From positions 1 to 33,869 of the forward strand of contig VCMI01000058.1 in the NCBI GenBank assembly GCA_006222135.1: a DNA stretch of 33,869 nt. The letters run 5' to 3'. Numbering within the stretch: the stretch's first letter is position 1; each line of letters begins with the position of its first letter. This DNA is from Thiomicrorhabdus sp. (GTDB lineage Bacteria > Pseudomonadota > Gammaproteobacteria > Thiomicrospirales > Thiomicrospiraceae). A program made the position numbers and the translations under genes. The notes beneath the pieces were generated by a model. The model made no database searches, was not told the origin of the DNA, and saw only the letters and a list, made by a program, of their open reading frames with translations. Positions 20,801 to 31,141 of this stretch are shown here, one piece after another.

Positions 20801-22606
20801 CTAGCTCAACTCACTAGAGTCGATAACTGCAAACATGTCTCCCCCCAAAGACTTGGCTTTCTTTTTAGCTAAAGTTGCATGGCATGCTAACTTTTGTTGA
20901 TGACTGAAAACCCCCTCCTTAACCAGCAAGACGCCGAGCGACAAACTCATCATTGAAAAGAAAGCTGATTGACCTTCACGATTTAACGCCTGTAGACCTC
21001 TACGCAATCGATCTTCTGGTAGATAAAACTGTCCTATTTCTTTTCTAAACTCAGTCAAAACACCTTCACAGATTTCTTCATAATCACTCACTCTAGGCGA
21101 TACAATAATAAAATCGTCGCCGCCTATATGGCCAATAAAATCAACATCCGGCTGAATGTGGTGCATCAGAATATCGGACATGGCGCGAATAATATCGTCC
21201 CCTTGATCAAAACTGTAATAATCGTTATAAGGCTTAAAATTGTCAATATCGACATAGATCACCACAAAGGGAATCTGCTGATTTAAGAAACTTTGAATCG
21301 TTTTTTGAATAGGCACATTTCCTGGCAATCCCGAAAGTGGATTTGCATACTGTGCACTTTCCATTTTCAAGTTAGTCATGACACGCAGTAGGTCCATAAA
21401 TCGGCCGCACCCTCTAAACTCACCCTTTTCAGAAATGACAAAAGCATCCCCTTTATGATGACCTTGTTCATCTGTAATCAGACGACTCAATTCAACTAAA
21501 GGCATATTAATATCGACCACAACGGGGTCTTTATCCATAATAGTCGCAATGGACTTTCGATGATATAAATCCCGACCAAAGCGTCGTGCTAAAAGATCCA
21601 TTAAATCCCGACGCCAAACGATTCCAACAATCTTTTTATGGGCGACAACCGGCAAGAAATCAATCTGTGTCTCTTTGAGCAGATACTCCGTCACCAAACC
21701 AACTTCACTGTCTGGGTGAAAACTTTCACAATCATGAACAAGACATTCAACCGTTTCCGCCGTTTTAATCATGACCGCATCAGTCTCTATTGGCCATTCA
21801 TAATCTAATGACAGAGTTGGCACAGCCTGCGGCTTTTTAAAGAGATAACCTTGAATATAATCGACGCCCATCACTTCCAGCACCTTTAAGGTCGCTTCGT
21901 CTTCAACGCCTTCTGCGACTATTTTGGTATTTAACCCTTTCGCTAAGGCGCAAATGGTTTCCATAAAACGTCTTTTATCAATATCAACAGCCACCCCTGA
22001 TACAAAAGGTTTATCTATTTTTACAAAATCCGGCTTCACCTCTGACCAGATACGTAGGCCGTTATAGCCACCGCCTAGATCATCAATCGCCACCTTAAAG
22101 CCCATTTCACGATAATGATTAATCGACTCAACAAACAGTGAGTAGTCCTCTACAGGTTGCAACTCGGTGATTTCAATCACCACTTGTTCAACACTAATCC
22201 CAAGTAGCTTTAGACAATCTAAAGTCACGCCACTTTGATGCCCACCTTGCATTAACGCATTGACAGTGACATTAATAAATAAAAATTCAGGCGAGCCATA
22301 TTGCTGATATTTTTCGATGGCGATTTGCCTTGCTAACCAATCCATTTCAAAAAGACAGCCATGCTCTTCTGCCACGTGGAACAAATGCAATGGGCTATGC
22401 AAAGGTGAATTTTCAGGCCCTCTAATCAGAGCTTCATAAGCAAACACCTCGCGTTTTTTAATATCGACAATCGGTTGAAAAACGGGGGATAAATTTCGCA
22501 GGGATAGAATTGAATATAATTCCCGCCCTAATATCGAATCCTGCAATTCAACTCGTAGGTGTTCGTTTAACTGGACTAAATCCTTGGTCTGACAGTGTTG
22601 CAACAT
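20801..22606 (-). CDS. EAL-CBS pair-GGDEF protein
   Basis: YEALIRGPENSPL and DDLGGGYNGLRIWSEVKPDFVKIDK (EAL); CBS-like IDFLPVVAHKKIVGIVWRRDLM...; C-terminal VDIDNFKPYNDYYSFDQGDDIIR and GGDDF. Confidence 0.88.
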   Translation of the reverse strand: MLQHCQTKDLVQLNEHLRVELQDSILGRELYSILSLRNLSPVFQPIVDIKKREVFAYEALIRGPENSPLHSPLHLFHVAEEHGCLFEMDWLARQIAIEKYQQYGSPEFLFINVTVNALMQGGHQSGVTLDCLKLLGISVEQVVIEITELQPVEDYSLFVESINHYREMGFKVAIDDLGGGYNGLRIWSEVKPDFVKIDKPFVSGVAVDIDKRRFMETICALAKGLNTKIVAEGVEDEATLKVLEVMGVDYIQGYLFKKPQAVPTLSLDYEWPIETDAVMIKTAETVECLVHDCESFHPDSEVGLVTEYLLKETQIDFLPVVAHKKIVGIVWRRDLMDLLARRFGRDLYHRKSIATIMDKDPVVVDINMPLVELSRLITDEQGHHKGDAFVISEKGEFRGCGRFMDLLRVMTNLKMESAQYANPLSGLPGNVPIQKTIQSFLNQQIPFVVIYVDIDNFKPYNDYYSFDQGDDIIRAMSDILMHHIQPDVDFIGHIGGDDFIIVSPRVSDYEEICEGVLTEFRKEIGQFYLPEDRLRRGLQALNREGQSAFFSMMSLSLGVLLVKEGVFSHQQKLACHATLAKKKAKSLGGDMFAVIDSSELS

Positions 22607-22927
22607 AGCTGGCTCTCTGCTTGAATGGTGTAAAGCAGAGGACTATAACAAGCCCATATAAAACATTTTCGACAAGCTAATGACCGTTTTATTACCTAGC
22701 CTAAACCATTCCATGGACAGGGGGAAACAGCCCCCAATGACTCCGGCACTTGACCCAAAAAGTCTTTTCAATCATAATAATCTCTTAGCGCCGATTTGAT
22801 AGATCAGCTTGCGGGCGCATTATAAGTACGGCTAAAGCGAGGAATCCGTATATCTAATACATTCCCGTTTATTCCCCGTACCTCGTTACTTCAAATTTCA
22901 TTTTCATTTATGCTTCGAGGCACACAC

Positions 22928-24088
22928 ATGACTAAAACAACCGTATTTACCTCAGAATCCGTTTCTGAAGGCCACCCAGATAAAATTGCCGATCAAATTT
23001 CCGATGCTATGTTGGATGCCATTATTAAGCAAGATCCTAAAGCACGAGTTGCTTGTGAAACCTTTATTAAAACCGGTATGGTTATGCTCGGCGGTGAAAT
23101 CACCACTGAAGCTTGGGTGGATCAAGAAGAATTGGTTCGTAATGTCGTCAAAGAGATTGGCTACAACCACGGTGATCTAGGATTTGATGGTGACACTTGC
23201 GCCGTTCTTTCTTCTATTGGTAAGCAATCTCCAGAAATCGCCATGGGCGTGGATGATTCTGCGGAGCATGAACAAGGCGCGGGCGATCAAGGCTTGATGT
23301 TCGGTTATGCCTCTAATGAAACAGATGTTCTAATGCCTGCTCCAATCTACTACGCGCATCTTTTAATGGAGCGCCAAGCTTATGTTAGAAAATCGAAGAG
23401 CTTGCCCTGGTTGAGGCCTGATGCTAAAAGCCAGATTACATTACGTTATGAAGATGGCATACCAGTAGGGATTGATGCGGTTGTACTTTCAACGCAACAT
23501 AGCCCAGATGTCAGTAATGAAATTTTGCGTGAAGCGGTCATGGAAGAGATTATTAAGCCTGTTTTACCGGCAGAGTGGTTTCACAAAGATACCCAGTTCC
23601 ACATTAACCCAACTGGCCGTTTTGTCATCGGTGGACCCGTAGGCGATGCCGGCTTAACAGGACGTAAGATCATAGTAGATACCTATGGCGGCATGGCGCG
23701 TCACGGTGGCGGAGCTTTCTCTGGTAAAGATCCATCTAAAGTGGATCGTTCTGCCGCTTATGCGGGTCGTTATGTGGCTAAAAATATCGTCGCAGCAGGC
23801 CTGGCCGATAAGTGTGAAATACAAATTTCTTATGCCATTGGGGTTGCAGAACCGACCTCTATTAGCTTAGAAACCTTTGGGACAGAAAAAGTCGCCATCA
23901 CACTGATTGAACGTCTAGTCCGTGAACACTTTGATTTGCGTCCTAAGGGCTTAATTGCAATGTTAGACTTGTATCGTCCTATCTACCAAAAGACAGCTTC
24001 TTACGGTCACTTTGGTCGTGAACTGCCTGAATTCACCTGGGAAAAGACTGATAAAGCCGCCGTTTTGCGTTCAGACGCAGGTTTATAA
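22928..24088 (+). CDS. metK: S-adenosylmethionine synthetase (start corrected to MTKTTVF)
   Basis: [56 protein letters not shown]. Confidence 0.98.
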   Translation: MTKTTVFTSESVSEGHPDKIADQISDAMLDAIIKQDPKARVACETFIKTGMVMLGGEITTEAWVDQEELVRNVVKEIGYNHGDLGFDGDTCAVLSSIGKQSPEIAMGVDDSAEHEQGAGDQGLMFGYASNETDVLMPAPIYYAHLLMERQAYVRKSKSLPWLRPDAKSQITLRYEDGIPVGIDAVVLSTQHSPDVSNEILREAVMEEIIKPVLPAEWFHKDTQFHINPTGRFVIGGPVGDAGLTGRKIIVDTYGGMARHGGGAFSGKDPSKVDRSAAYAGRYVAKNIVAAGLADKCEIQISYAIGVAEPTSISLETFGTEKVAITLIERLVREHFDLRPKGLIAMLDLYRPIYQKTASYGHFGRELPEFTWEKTDKAAVLRSDAGL

Positions 24089-24152
24089 ATTCAGCATAAA
24101 AAATGCCTAAAAACGATTCCCAAAAATACAAAATTAAAAGTAGAGCAAACAG

Positions 24153-25007
24153 ATGATTAAATCACAGCAAAAATATCCGCAAAAATTCAGCTTAGAGTTC
24201 TTTCCGCCAAGAACGGATAAAGGCATGGATAAACTGAAGACAGTGATCGATTCACTGGGCACTTTAAATCCAGAATATATGTCCGTCACCTATGGTGCTG
24301 GTGGTACAACTCAGGCAAAAACCTTGGAAACCGTCCGTTATATCCAAGAACACACAAACAATGAAGCGGCTCCGCATTTAACGTGCATTGGCGCCTGTGA
24401 AGACAGCGTAAATGAGCTATTAGACACCTATGAAGCCATTGGCATTAAGCGTATTGTCGCGTTACGCGGTGATTTGCCTTCTGGCATGATGGATCCAGGC
24501 GAATTTAAACATGCCAGCGATTTAGTCAAATTCATTAAAGACACTCGTGGTGATCGGTTTCATTTAGAAGTCGCCGCTTATCCTGAAACGCACCCCCAAG
24601 CACGCAATTGCGATATTGGGATGAAATGGTTTAAGCATAAAGTGGATCAAGGGGCTGATTCAGCCATTACCCAGTACTTCTTTAACTTTGACAGTTACCG
24701 TTATTTTATTGATAACTGTGAACGTAATGGCATCGACCTGCCGATTATTCCAGGCATTATGCCGATTACCAATTATGAAAACCTGATTCGCTTTTCTGAA
24801 GGTTGTGGCGCTGAAGTGCCTCGCTGGTTAAAGTGTCGTTTAGAAAGCTTTGAAGATGACAAAGAGAGTCTCTTGTCTTTTGGCAAAGATTTCGTGCAAG
24901 AATTGTCGCAAAAGCTATTAGATGCAGGCGCTCCAGGCATTCATTTTTACAGCATGAACAGCATTGAGCCGACTCTGGAAATAACTAGATCTCTGACCTT
25001 CAAATAA
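24153..25007 (+). CDS. metF: 5,10-methylenetetrahydrofolate reductase
   Basis: SLEFFPPRTDKGMDKL; MSVTYGAGGTT; RIVALRGDLP. Confidence 0.96.
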   Translation: MIKSQQKYPQKFSLEFFPPRTDKGMDKLKTVIDSLGTLNPEYMSVTYGAGGTTQAKTLETVRYIQEHTNNEAAPHLTCIGACEDSVNELLDTYEAIGIKRIVALRGDLPSGMMDPGEFKHASDLVKFIKDTRGDRFHLEVAAYPETHPQARNCDIGMKWFKHKVDQGADSAITQYFFNFDSYRYFIDNCERNGIDLPIIPGIMPITNYENLIRFSEGCGAEVPRWLKCRLESFEDDKESLLSFGKDFVQELSQKLLDAGAPGIHFYSMNSIEPTLEITRSLTFK

Positions 25008-25043
25008 GGTCACTTTAATCAGTTCACTCAAGGATTTAATAGC

Positions 25044-25788
25044 ATGCGCATCTCACGTCTGTATTTAGAAGGCAGCTATCAAGCAAATCAAACGATTGCT
25101 TTGCCCAAGGAACAGGCGCATTATGCGTTAACGGTGTTACGCCTTAAGAACGACTATGTGATTGAAGCCTTCAATGGTCAAGGGCTACTCGCAACGGGTA
25201 AACTAATCGTTACCAGTCGACGTACAGCCGACTTCCAAATCGAATCCGTAGAGCAATCTAATAACGAATCACCTTTGAATACCGTCTTAGTACAAGGTAT
25301 TTCTAAAGGGGATCGAATGGATACCTCCATACAAAAAGCCGTTGAACTCGGCGTGACGGCGATTCAACCTATTTTCACGGAACGCTGTGATGTCAAGCTG
25401 GAAGCGGATAAGTTAGAAAAGCGCCGTAACCAGTGGCAAGCCATTGTTATTAAATGCCTGTGAGCAAAGTGGTCGCACAGTTGTTCCTGAAATGCGGCCT
25501 ATTCAAAGCTACCAGGCCTGGTTGGTTACACAAAACCTGGACCAACCATGCTTTGGTTTGGTATTGGATCCTTATGCTGAACAGAGCTTAAAAACCGTGA
25601 CGGCACCTGCTGAAAAAACACCCATTCAACTACTGATTGGCCCTGAAGGTGGCTTGACCGAAACAGAAGTCCAGCAGGCGACACAAATAGGGCTAACCCC
25701 GATACAACTTGGTCCTAGAGTACTGCGAACTGAAACCGCCGGCCCTGCCGTTTTAGCGATATTACAAACGCTCTGGGGTGATCTGTAA
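25044..25788 (+). pseudogene. rsmE: 16S rRNA (uracil1498-N3)-methyltransferase, frameshifted at A-run 25452-25454
   Basis: MRISRLYLEGSY...KRRNQWQAIVI then frame change to NACEQSGRTVVPE...LLIGPEGGLTETEV...LGPRVLRTETAGPAVLAIL. Confidence 0.88.
25511..25522. repeat. ACCAGGCCTGGT palindrome copy 5 (inside rsmE)
   Basis: Exact match; encodes QAW. Confidence 0.95.
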
Positions 25789-25971
25789 TCGTTACAAAGT
25801 CCATAAATAATCAAGGTGATTACGGGTGCAAAGTGAGCCGTCTGAACAGGCGTCGTAACTTAGATCTCTCTAAATAAGAATCACTCTCAAAAAGTTAAAA
25901 TACAGTTATAATAGTCCAACTATAAAAACCCAGCGACCCTAAATCGCACAATCTTCATAAGAGATTCGCCA

Positions 25972-27282
25972 ATGCCTTCAACACATCAAGTCCCGCATCT
26001 ACAAACTGCTCTAAAAGGCCCTTTACTCAAGTTGGAAAAACATCTCCTAGACCATCGAGCAGAGATTGAATGTTGGTTTCGTAAGCAATTTAAAAACACC
26101 CCCGCGCCCTTCTATTGCTCTGTCGACTTAAGAAATGCTGGCTATAAATTAGCGCCCGTGGATACGAATCTCTTTCCTGCAGGCTTTAATAATCTACACC
26201 CTGACTTACGCTCATTAGCAGTGCATGCGGCACAAACGGCGGTGACACAGGTTTGCCCGGTGGCCGATGGCGTCTTAATCATTCCAGAAAGCCACACCCG
26301 TAATATGTTCTATCTTGAAAACCTATTCACGCTGCAAACCATTTTAGAAAGTGCCGGTTACGAAGTCCATATTGGTTCACTTATTCCAGATTTAGACGCC
26401 CCCTTATTGGTTGAGTTGCCTTCAGGTAGCACCCTGACGTTAAAACCGTTAATTCGCAAAGGCGAACGTGTCGGAGTGGATGATTTCTTTCCTTGTGCCG
26501 TCCTATTGAACAACGATCTGTCCGGTGGTCGACCAGAAATCTTAGAAGGCATTGAGCAGATATTACTGCCACCGATGGACTTGGGCTGGACGAATCGCTA
26601 CAAAACACAACATTTTGACCACTACTCTGATGTGACTGAATCCTTTGCGAAAATTATCGATATTGACCAGTGGTTAATCAACCCGACCTCAATCTCGTGT
26701 GGTCCGATTAACTTTAAAGAACGCACTGGGTTTGAAAATCTAGCGGACACGGTTAATCGAGTCTTAGATGAAACTAAGACGTACTACGAAACCCATCAGA
26801 TTGACTGCAAACCGTTTGTCATTGTGAAGTCCGACAGCGGTACCTACGGAATGGCGATCATGTCTGTTAGCAGTGCAGATGACATCCTTAACCTAAATCG
26901 TAAACAACGTAACAAGATGGCCTCCGTTAAAGAAGGACTGCAAGTCGAACAGATGCTGGTTCAAGAAGGTGTTTATACCTACGAGACGGTTGAGGGAGCC
27001 GTTGCAGAGCCCGTTGTCTATATGATCGGTAGCCAGGTGATTGGCGGCTTTTACCGTATCCATACCGATAAAACGTCCACGGACAACCTGAACTCGCCAG
27101 GCATGCATTTTGAGCCACTCTCTTTTGAAGAGTCGTGCGCTATGCCCGATGATAATCAGAACCCTGATGCCAGTCCTAACCGTTTTTATGCTTACGGAGT
27201 CATCGCGCGCTTGGCGTTATTGGCGGCGGCACGTGAAATCGCCGTTGCAAAAGATGCTCTGACCGACTTAAATGATATTTAA
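25972..27282 (+). CDS. gshA: glutamate-cysteine ligase, Acidithiobacillus-type GshA family
   Basis: VDLRNAGYKLAPVDTNLFPAGFNNL; VIIPESHTRN; next to gshB; not the E. coli-type GshA. Confidence 0.85.
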   Translation: MPSTHQVPHLQTALKGPLLKLEKHLLDHRAEIECWFRKQFKNTPAPFYCSVDLRNAGYKLAPVDTNLFPAGFNNLHPDLRSLAVHAAQTAVTQVCPVADGVLIIPESHTRNMFYLENLFTLQTILESAGYEVHIGSLIPDLDAPLLVELPSGSTLTLKPLIRKGERVGVDDFFPCAVLLNNDLSGGRPEILEGIEQILLPPMDLGWTNRYKTQHFDHYSDVTESFAKIIDIDQWLINPTSISCGPINFKERTGFENLADTVNRVLDETKTYYETHQIDCKPFVIVKSDSGTYGMAIMSVSSADDILNLNRKQRNKMASVKEGLQVEQMLVQEGVYTYETVEGAVAEPVVYMIGSQVIGGFYRIHTDKTSTDNLNSPGMHFEPLSFEESCAMPDDNQNPDASPNRFYAYGVIARLALLAAAREIAVAKDALTDLNDI

Positions 27283-27320
27283 ATTACGTCGATTAATTTG
27301 TTAAGTTCATCTGTCGATCA

Positions 27321-27342
27321 CTTGAAGACTCTAGTCTTCAAG
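27321..27342. terminator. hairpin CTTGAAGACT-CT-AGTCTTCAAG between gshA and gshB
   Basis: 10-bp perfect arms in a short intergenic gap; C/T-rich sequence follows. Confidence 0.55.
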
Positions 27343-27379
27343 CGCCCCCTTTAATCGTGATAAAAAGGAAACCAAAATA

Positions 27380-28339
27380 ATGCTTAAAGTTGGCATAGTA
27401 ATGGATCCCATCGAAAACATTAAACCCTACAAAGACAGTTCGTTTGCGATGCTTTTAGAAGCCCAGCGACGTGGTCATGAGTTGGTTTACATGCAACCTG
27501 AAGATCTTTATCTGAAGAATGGCCAGGCCTGGTCAATCGCCAGCGATCTCAAAGTTTGGGACAGACCTAAAACGGAGCAATACTTTGGTTTCGGTGGCAG
27601 TCATGAGATCCAACTCAATACTTTAGATATTATCCTGATTCGCCAAGATCCCCCTTTTACCAATGACTATCTCTATAGCACGCATATGTTAGAGCTGGCT
27701 GAAGCGGAAGGTGTTTTGGTAGTGAATAAACCACAGAGCCTTCGTGATGCGAATGAAAAATTGTTTGCCAGCTGGTTCCCGCAATGTATTCCGCCCACGG
27801 TCGTCACGGCCAATACGGATAAATTGCGTGCCTTTATCAGTGACCATCAAGATACGATCCTTAAGCCATTGGATGCCATGGGCGGAGCCTCTATCTTTAG
27901 AGTTAAACATGATGATCCGAATATCAGTGTCATTATTGAAACCATGACCGACCATGGCAAGCACCACATTATGGCGCAGACCTACTTACCTGAGATTAAA
28001 GCCGGTGATAAACGTATTTTGCTAATTAATGGCGAGCCACTTGATTACACCTTAGCGCGCATTCCAGCCGAAGGGGAAACCCGAGGTAATATCGCAGCAG
28101 GCGGAACAGGTGTAGGTATGCCGATCACTGATCGAGAGCGTTGGTTATGTGAACAGATTAAACCGACGCTGAAAGCCAAAGGATTGTATTTTGTTGGCTT
28201 GGATGTCATAGGGGATTACATCACTGAGATCAATGTCACCAGTCCAACCTGCATTCGTGAACTTGATACACAATTTAATTTGAATATTGCAGGCACCTTG
28301 TTTGATAGCTTAGAAGCCCAGCTTAAATTACAAGAGTAA
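27380..28339 (+). CDS. gshB: glutathione synthetase
   Basis: VGIVMDPIENIKPYKDSSFAMLLEAQRRGHEL; LKPLDAMGGASIFR; INVTSPTCIREL. Confidence 0.97.
   Translation: MLKVGIVMDPIENIKPYKDSSFAMLLEAQRRGHELVYMQPEDLYLKNGQAWSIASDLKVWDRPKTEQYFGFGGSHEIQLNTLDIILIRQDPPFTNDYLYSTHMLELAEAEGVLVVNKPQSLRDANEKLFASWFPQCIPPTVVTANTDKLRAFISDHQDTILKPLDAMGGASIFRVKHDDPNISVIIETMTDHGKHHIMAQTYLPEIKAGDKRILLINGEPLDYTLARIPAEGETRGNIAAGGTGVGMPITDRERWLCEQIKPTLKAKGLYFVGLDVIGDYITEINVTSPTCIRELDTQFNLNIAGTLFDSLEAQLKLQE
27523..27532. repeat. CCAGGCCTGG palindrome copy 6 (inside gshB)
   Basis: Exact 10-mer; encodes GQAWS. Confidence 0.95.
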
Positions 28340-28403
28340 ACCCCAAAACTAGCATCCATAAAGCAGAGTTGTTAATTTTAGTTTTCATTGGGTTTCCACA
28401 TTG

Positions 28404-28415
28404 ACCAGGCCTGGT
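28404..28415. repeat. ACCAGGCCTGGT palindrome copy 7 (intergenic gshB/apbE)
   Basis: Exact match. Confidence 0.95.
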
Positions 28416-28489
28416 AGGTTATTTAATTTTCTGATACCGGGTCATTACAACAGGCTATATTAAGCCTTTTCGTAACACCGTTATCTTAG

Positions 28490-29530
28490 ATGAGTCCTAT
28501 GCCAATTCATAAACGCCCCCAAACTCGACACCTACTCCCATGGATTCTTAGCTTCGGCATTTTACTACTATCAGGCTGTTCAAGCCAAAACACGCCCCCC
28601 ACTAAAGCGACCATTGTGGTTTTTGGTACCTTAGTTGACATTACCCTGTATCACCCTGATGTCAAACAAGCTGAAGCGGCCATTCAGCAAGTTGAAACTG
28701 AATTTTTACGCTTTCACAAAGAGTGGCATGCTTGGGAAAAGGGCGGCATTATTGGAAAAATAAACAAAGCCATCGCCCATTCCCAGCCTATTAACGTCCC
28801 TTTGAGCGTTAAAGAGTTTATTATCAAGTCGCAAAATTTAACCAGAACAAGTCAGAAATTGTTCGATCCCGGTATCGGTAAGCTAATTGAGCTTTGGGGA
28901 TTTCATCAGGAAACTTGGTCTGGGCCGCCGCCTTCGGAAGAGGTTATTCAACATTGGTTAGTCCAACGCCCTTCTCTACTAGATATCTATTTTGATGGAT
29001 TAACCCTCTATAGCAAGAATGACCAAGTGCAATTAGACTTTGGCGGCAATGCCAAAGGACTTGCCATCGATATGGCATTAGATATTATTGCCAAAGACGG
29101 CATCCACAGCGCTGTCGTCAATATTGGTGGCGATATGAAAACCCTAGGCTTGAAAAATGGCCAGCCCTGGTCAGTCGGCATTCAAGACCCTAGTAACCCT
29201 TCAAACGTAAAAGTCGCTATTCAACTTAATGCGAATGAAAGCATTGTCACTTCTGGCACTTATCAGCGTTATTTCGAATGGCAAGGCCAACACTATTCTC
29301 ATATTATTAACCCTAATACTGGCTACCCTGCCCAAGGCTTTACTTCCGTCACTGTATTAAATAAAGATGCGACCACCGCAGATGCCGCCGCGACCGCTTT
29401 ACTGATTGCGGGTCCAGACAACTGGTTGAAGATTGTCAAAAGCATGGGATTAACCTCTGTTTTATGCATCGATAACCAGGGTAAAGTCCTACAAACAAAA
29501 GCCATGGCAAAACGCTCGGAACTGTTATAA
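28490..29530 (+). CDS. apbE: FAD:protein FMN transferase (ApbE family lipoprotein)
   Basis: Lipobox LLLSGC; DFGGNAKGLAIDMAL; NIGGDMKTLG; YSHIINPNTGYPA; TTADAAATALLIAG. Confidence 0.93.
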   Translation: MSPMPIHKRPQTRHLLPWILSFGILLLSGCSSQNTPPTKATIVVFGTLVDITLYHPDVKQAEAAIQQVETEFLRFHKEWHAWEKGGIIGKINKAIAHSQPINVPLSVKEFIIKSQNLTRTSQKLFDPGIGKLIELWGFHQETWSGPPPSEEVIQHWLVQRPSLLDIYFDGLTLYSKNDQVQLDFGGNAKGLAIDMALDIIAKDGIHSAVVNIGGDMKTLGLKNGQPWSVGIQDPSNPSNVKVAIQLNANESIVTSGTYQRYFEWQGQHYSHIINPNTGYPAQGFTSVTVLNKDATTADAAATALLIAGPDNWLKIVKSMGLTSVLCIDNQGKVLQTKAMAKRSELL

Positions 29531-29538
29531 TTTTCGCT

Positions 29539-30105
29539 ATGAAACAATTGCCCTCTTTTGAACATAACTTCCTGATCGCCATGCCGTCTTTAGACGACAG
29601 TTGGTTTGAAAAAACGGTGATTTATATGGTGGAAGACAATGACTACGGTTCAATGGGACTGGTCATTAATATCCCCCATAAATTAACCGTGCACGACCTA
29701 CTCACTCACTTTGACTTCCCCACGCACCCTGACAGTCTTTTTTTAGAAGAGACCGTATTGCAAGGTGGACCTGTAGATATGGAACGTGGATTTATTCTGC
29801 ATCACCCCGCGGGCCATTGGAAAAGTTCGATGACTTTGCCTGACGACTTGGCCATGACGGTCTCGGATGATCTCATTGAGGCGCTGAGCAAGAATGATAA
29901 CCCTGAACAATTTCAAATTTGCCTAGGCTTCGCTGGCTGGAAACCCGGCCAACTGGCCGAAGAGCTGAAAAGTAATAGTTGGCTGACAATCCCTTACAAT
30001 GAATCTCTATTGTTTGACACGTCCATCGAAGATAAGTGGGAAGTCGCATTAAGCACGTTAGGGATCTCCCCTGAATTTTTAACCTTGGAGGCTGGACATG
30101 CCTAA
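29539..30105 (+). CDS. yqgE: YqgE/AlgH family protein
   Basis: NFLIAMPSLDDSWFEKTVIYMVEDNDYGSMGLVIN; VLQGGPVDMERGFILH. Confidence 0.95.
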   Translation: MKQLPSFEHNFLIAMPSLDDSWFEKTVIYMVEDNDYGSMGLVINIPHKLTVHDLLTHFDFPTHPDSLFLEETVLQGGPVDMERGFILHHPAGHWKSSMTLPDDLAMTVSDDLIEALSKNDNPEQFQICLGFAGWKPGQLAEELKSNSWLTIPYNESLLFDTSIEDKWEVALSTLGISPEFLTLEAGHA

Positions 30106-30556
30106 TCAAAACAGCAACAAGCCATCATCAAAAACGAAATCGACTACAATTTCAGGGGTTGTACTGGGCTTTGATTTTGGACTGCGCCGTATAGGGGTGG
30201 CCGCCGGCCAAACCATCACTCAAACAGCAACTCCAGAAGCCATCGTTAAAAGCCGAGACGGTAAACCGGACTGGGAACATATTAGTAAGCTGTTTGAAAG
30301 CTGGAAACCCGTTGCTATAGTCGTCGGATTACCGATGCGTTTAGATGGCACAGAACAAGCCTTGACTCAACCCGCTCGTAAGTTTGGTCAACGTTTAAGT
30401 GGCCGTTATCACTGCCCCGTTTTTTATATGGAAGAACAGCTTAGTTCAATTGAAGCTGAAAGTCGAAATCTCAAACAAACTCATATCGATGACCATGCGG
30501 CACAAATTATTTTAGAAAACTGGCTAGAAGCGAATATCACTCAAAACGTTATTTAA
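30098..30556 (+). CDS. ruvX: Holliday junction resolvase-like RuvX/YqgF
   Basis: VLGFDFGLRRIGVAAGQTIT; VVGLPMRLDGTEQ; DDHAAQIILENWL. Confidence 0.94.
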   Translation: MPNQNSNKPSSKTKSTTISGVVLGFDFGLRRIGVAAGQTITQTATPEAIVKSRDGKPDWEHISKLFESWKPVAIVVGLPMRLDGTEQALTQPARKFGQRLSGRYHCPVFYMEEQLSSIEAESRNLKQTHIDDHAAQIILENWLEANITQNVI

Positions 30557-30598
30557 GGTAGCTTTGTTTTATTTAAAACTTTACATTCAAACGCCCAC

Positions 30599-31141
30599 AT
30601 GACAGCACTTACATTAACTGGAAAAAATATGACTGAACTCGACATTGATGTTTCATCCCTGCTTGAAAACATATGTGAACAATTACAAAGTCGGGCTATT
30701 TTCAGCCAGTCTCCGAAAATGATTGGTATTCGTACCGGTGGTGAGTGGGTCGCCCAAAAACTGCACGAAAAACTCGCCCTAGCAGACTCTTTGGGTGTCA
30801 TCGACATCTCGTTTTATCGTGATGACTTCTCCAAAATCGGTCTGAATCCAACCACCCAAGCCTCAGATATTCCATGGGAAATCGATAACCAACATATTAT
30901 TCTAGTTGATGATGTTCTCTATACGGGGCGCACCACTCGCGCCGCCTTGAATGAAATATTTGATTATGGACGCCCTGCGAGTGTCACTTTAGTCGCTTTA
31001 TTGGATCGAAAAGGGTGTCGTGAACTGCCTTTTCAGGCCGACGTCATCGGCATGTCTCTAGAGTGTAGCCAAACCATCAAGGTCACAGGTCCAGAACCAT
31101 TAGTTGTCACCATTCTAGATAAGCAGGAGGAGATCGCATGA
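30599..31141 (+). CDS. pyrR: bifunctional pyr operon regulator/uracil phosphoribosyltransferase PyrR
   Basis: [37 protein letters not shown]-binding motif; start at 30599 or 30629. Confidence 0.93.
   Translation: MTALTLTGKNMTELDIDVSSLLENICEQLQSRAIFSQSPKMIGIRTGGEWVAQKLHEKLALADSLGVIDISFYRDDFSKIGLNPTTQASDIPWEIDNQHIILVDDVLYTGRTTRAALNEIFDYGRPASVTLVALLDRKGCRELPFQADVIGMSLECSQTIKVTGPEPLVVTILDKQEEIA

Noticed and set aside
22670-22800. Possible c-di-GMP-I or SAM/SAH riboswitch upstream of metK
   Set aside because: GCCTAAACCATT and a G/C hairpin are superficially suggestive, but the conserved GACGCAAAGC core and the known SAM/SAH cores are absent.
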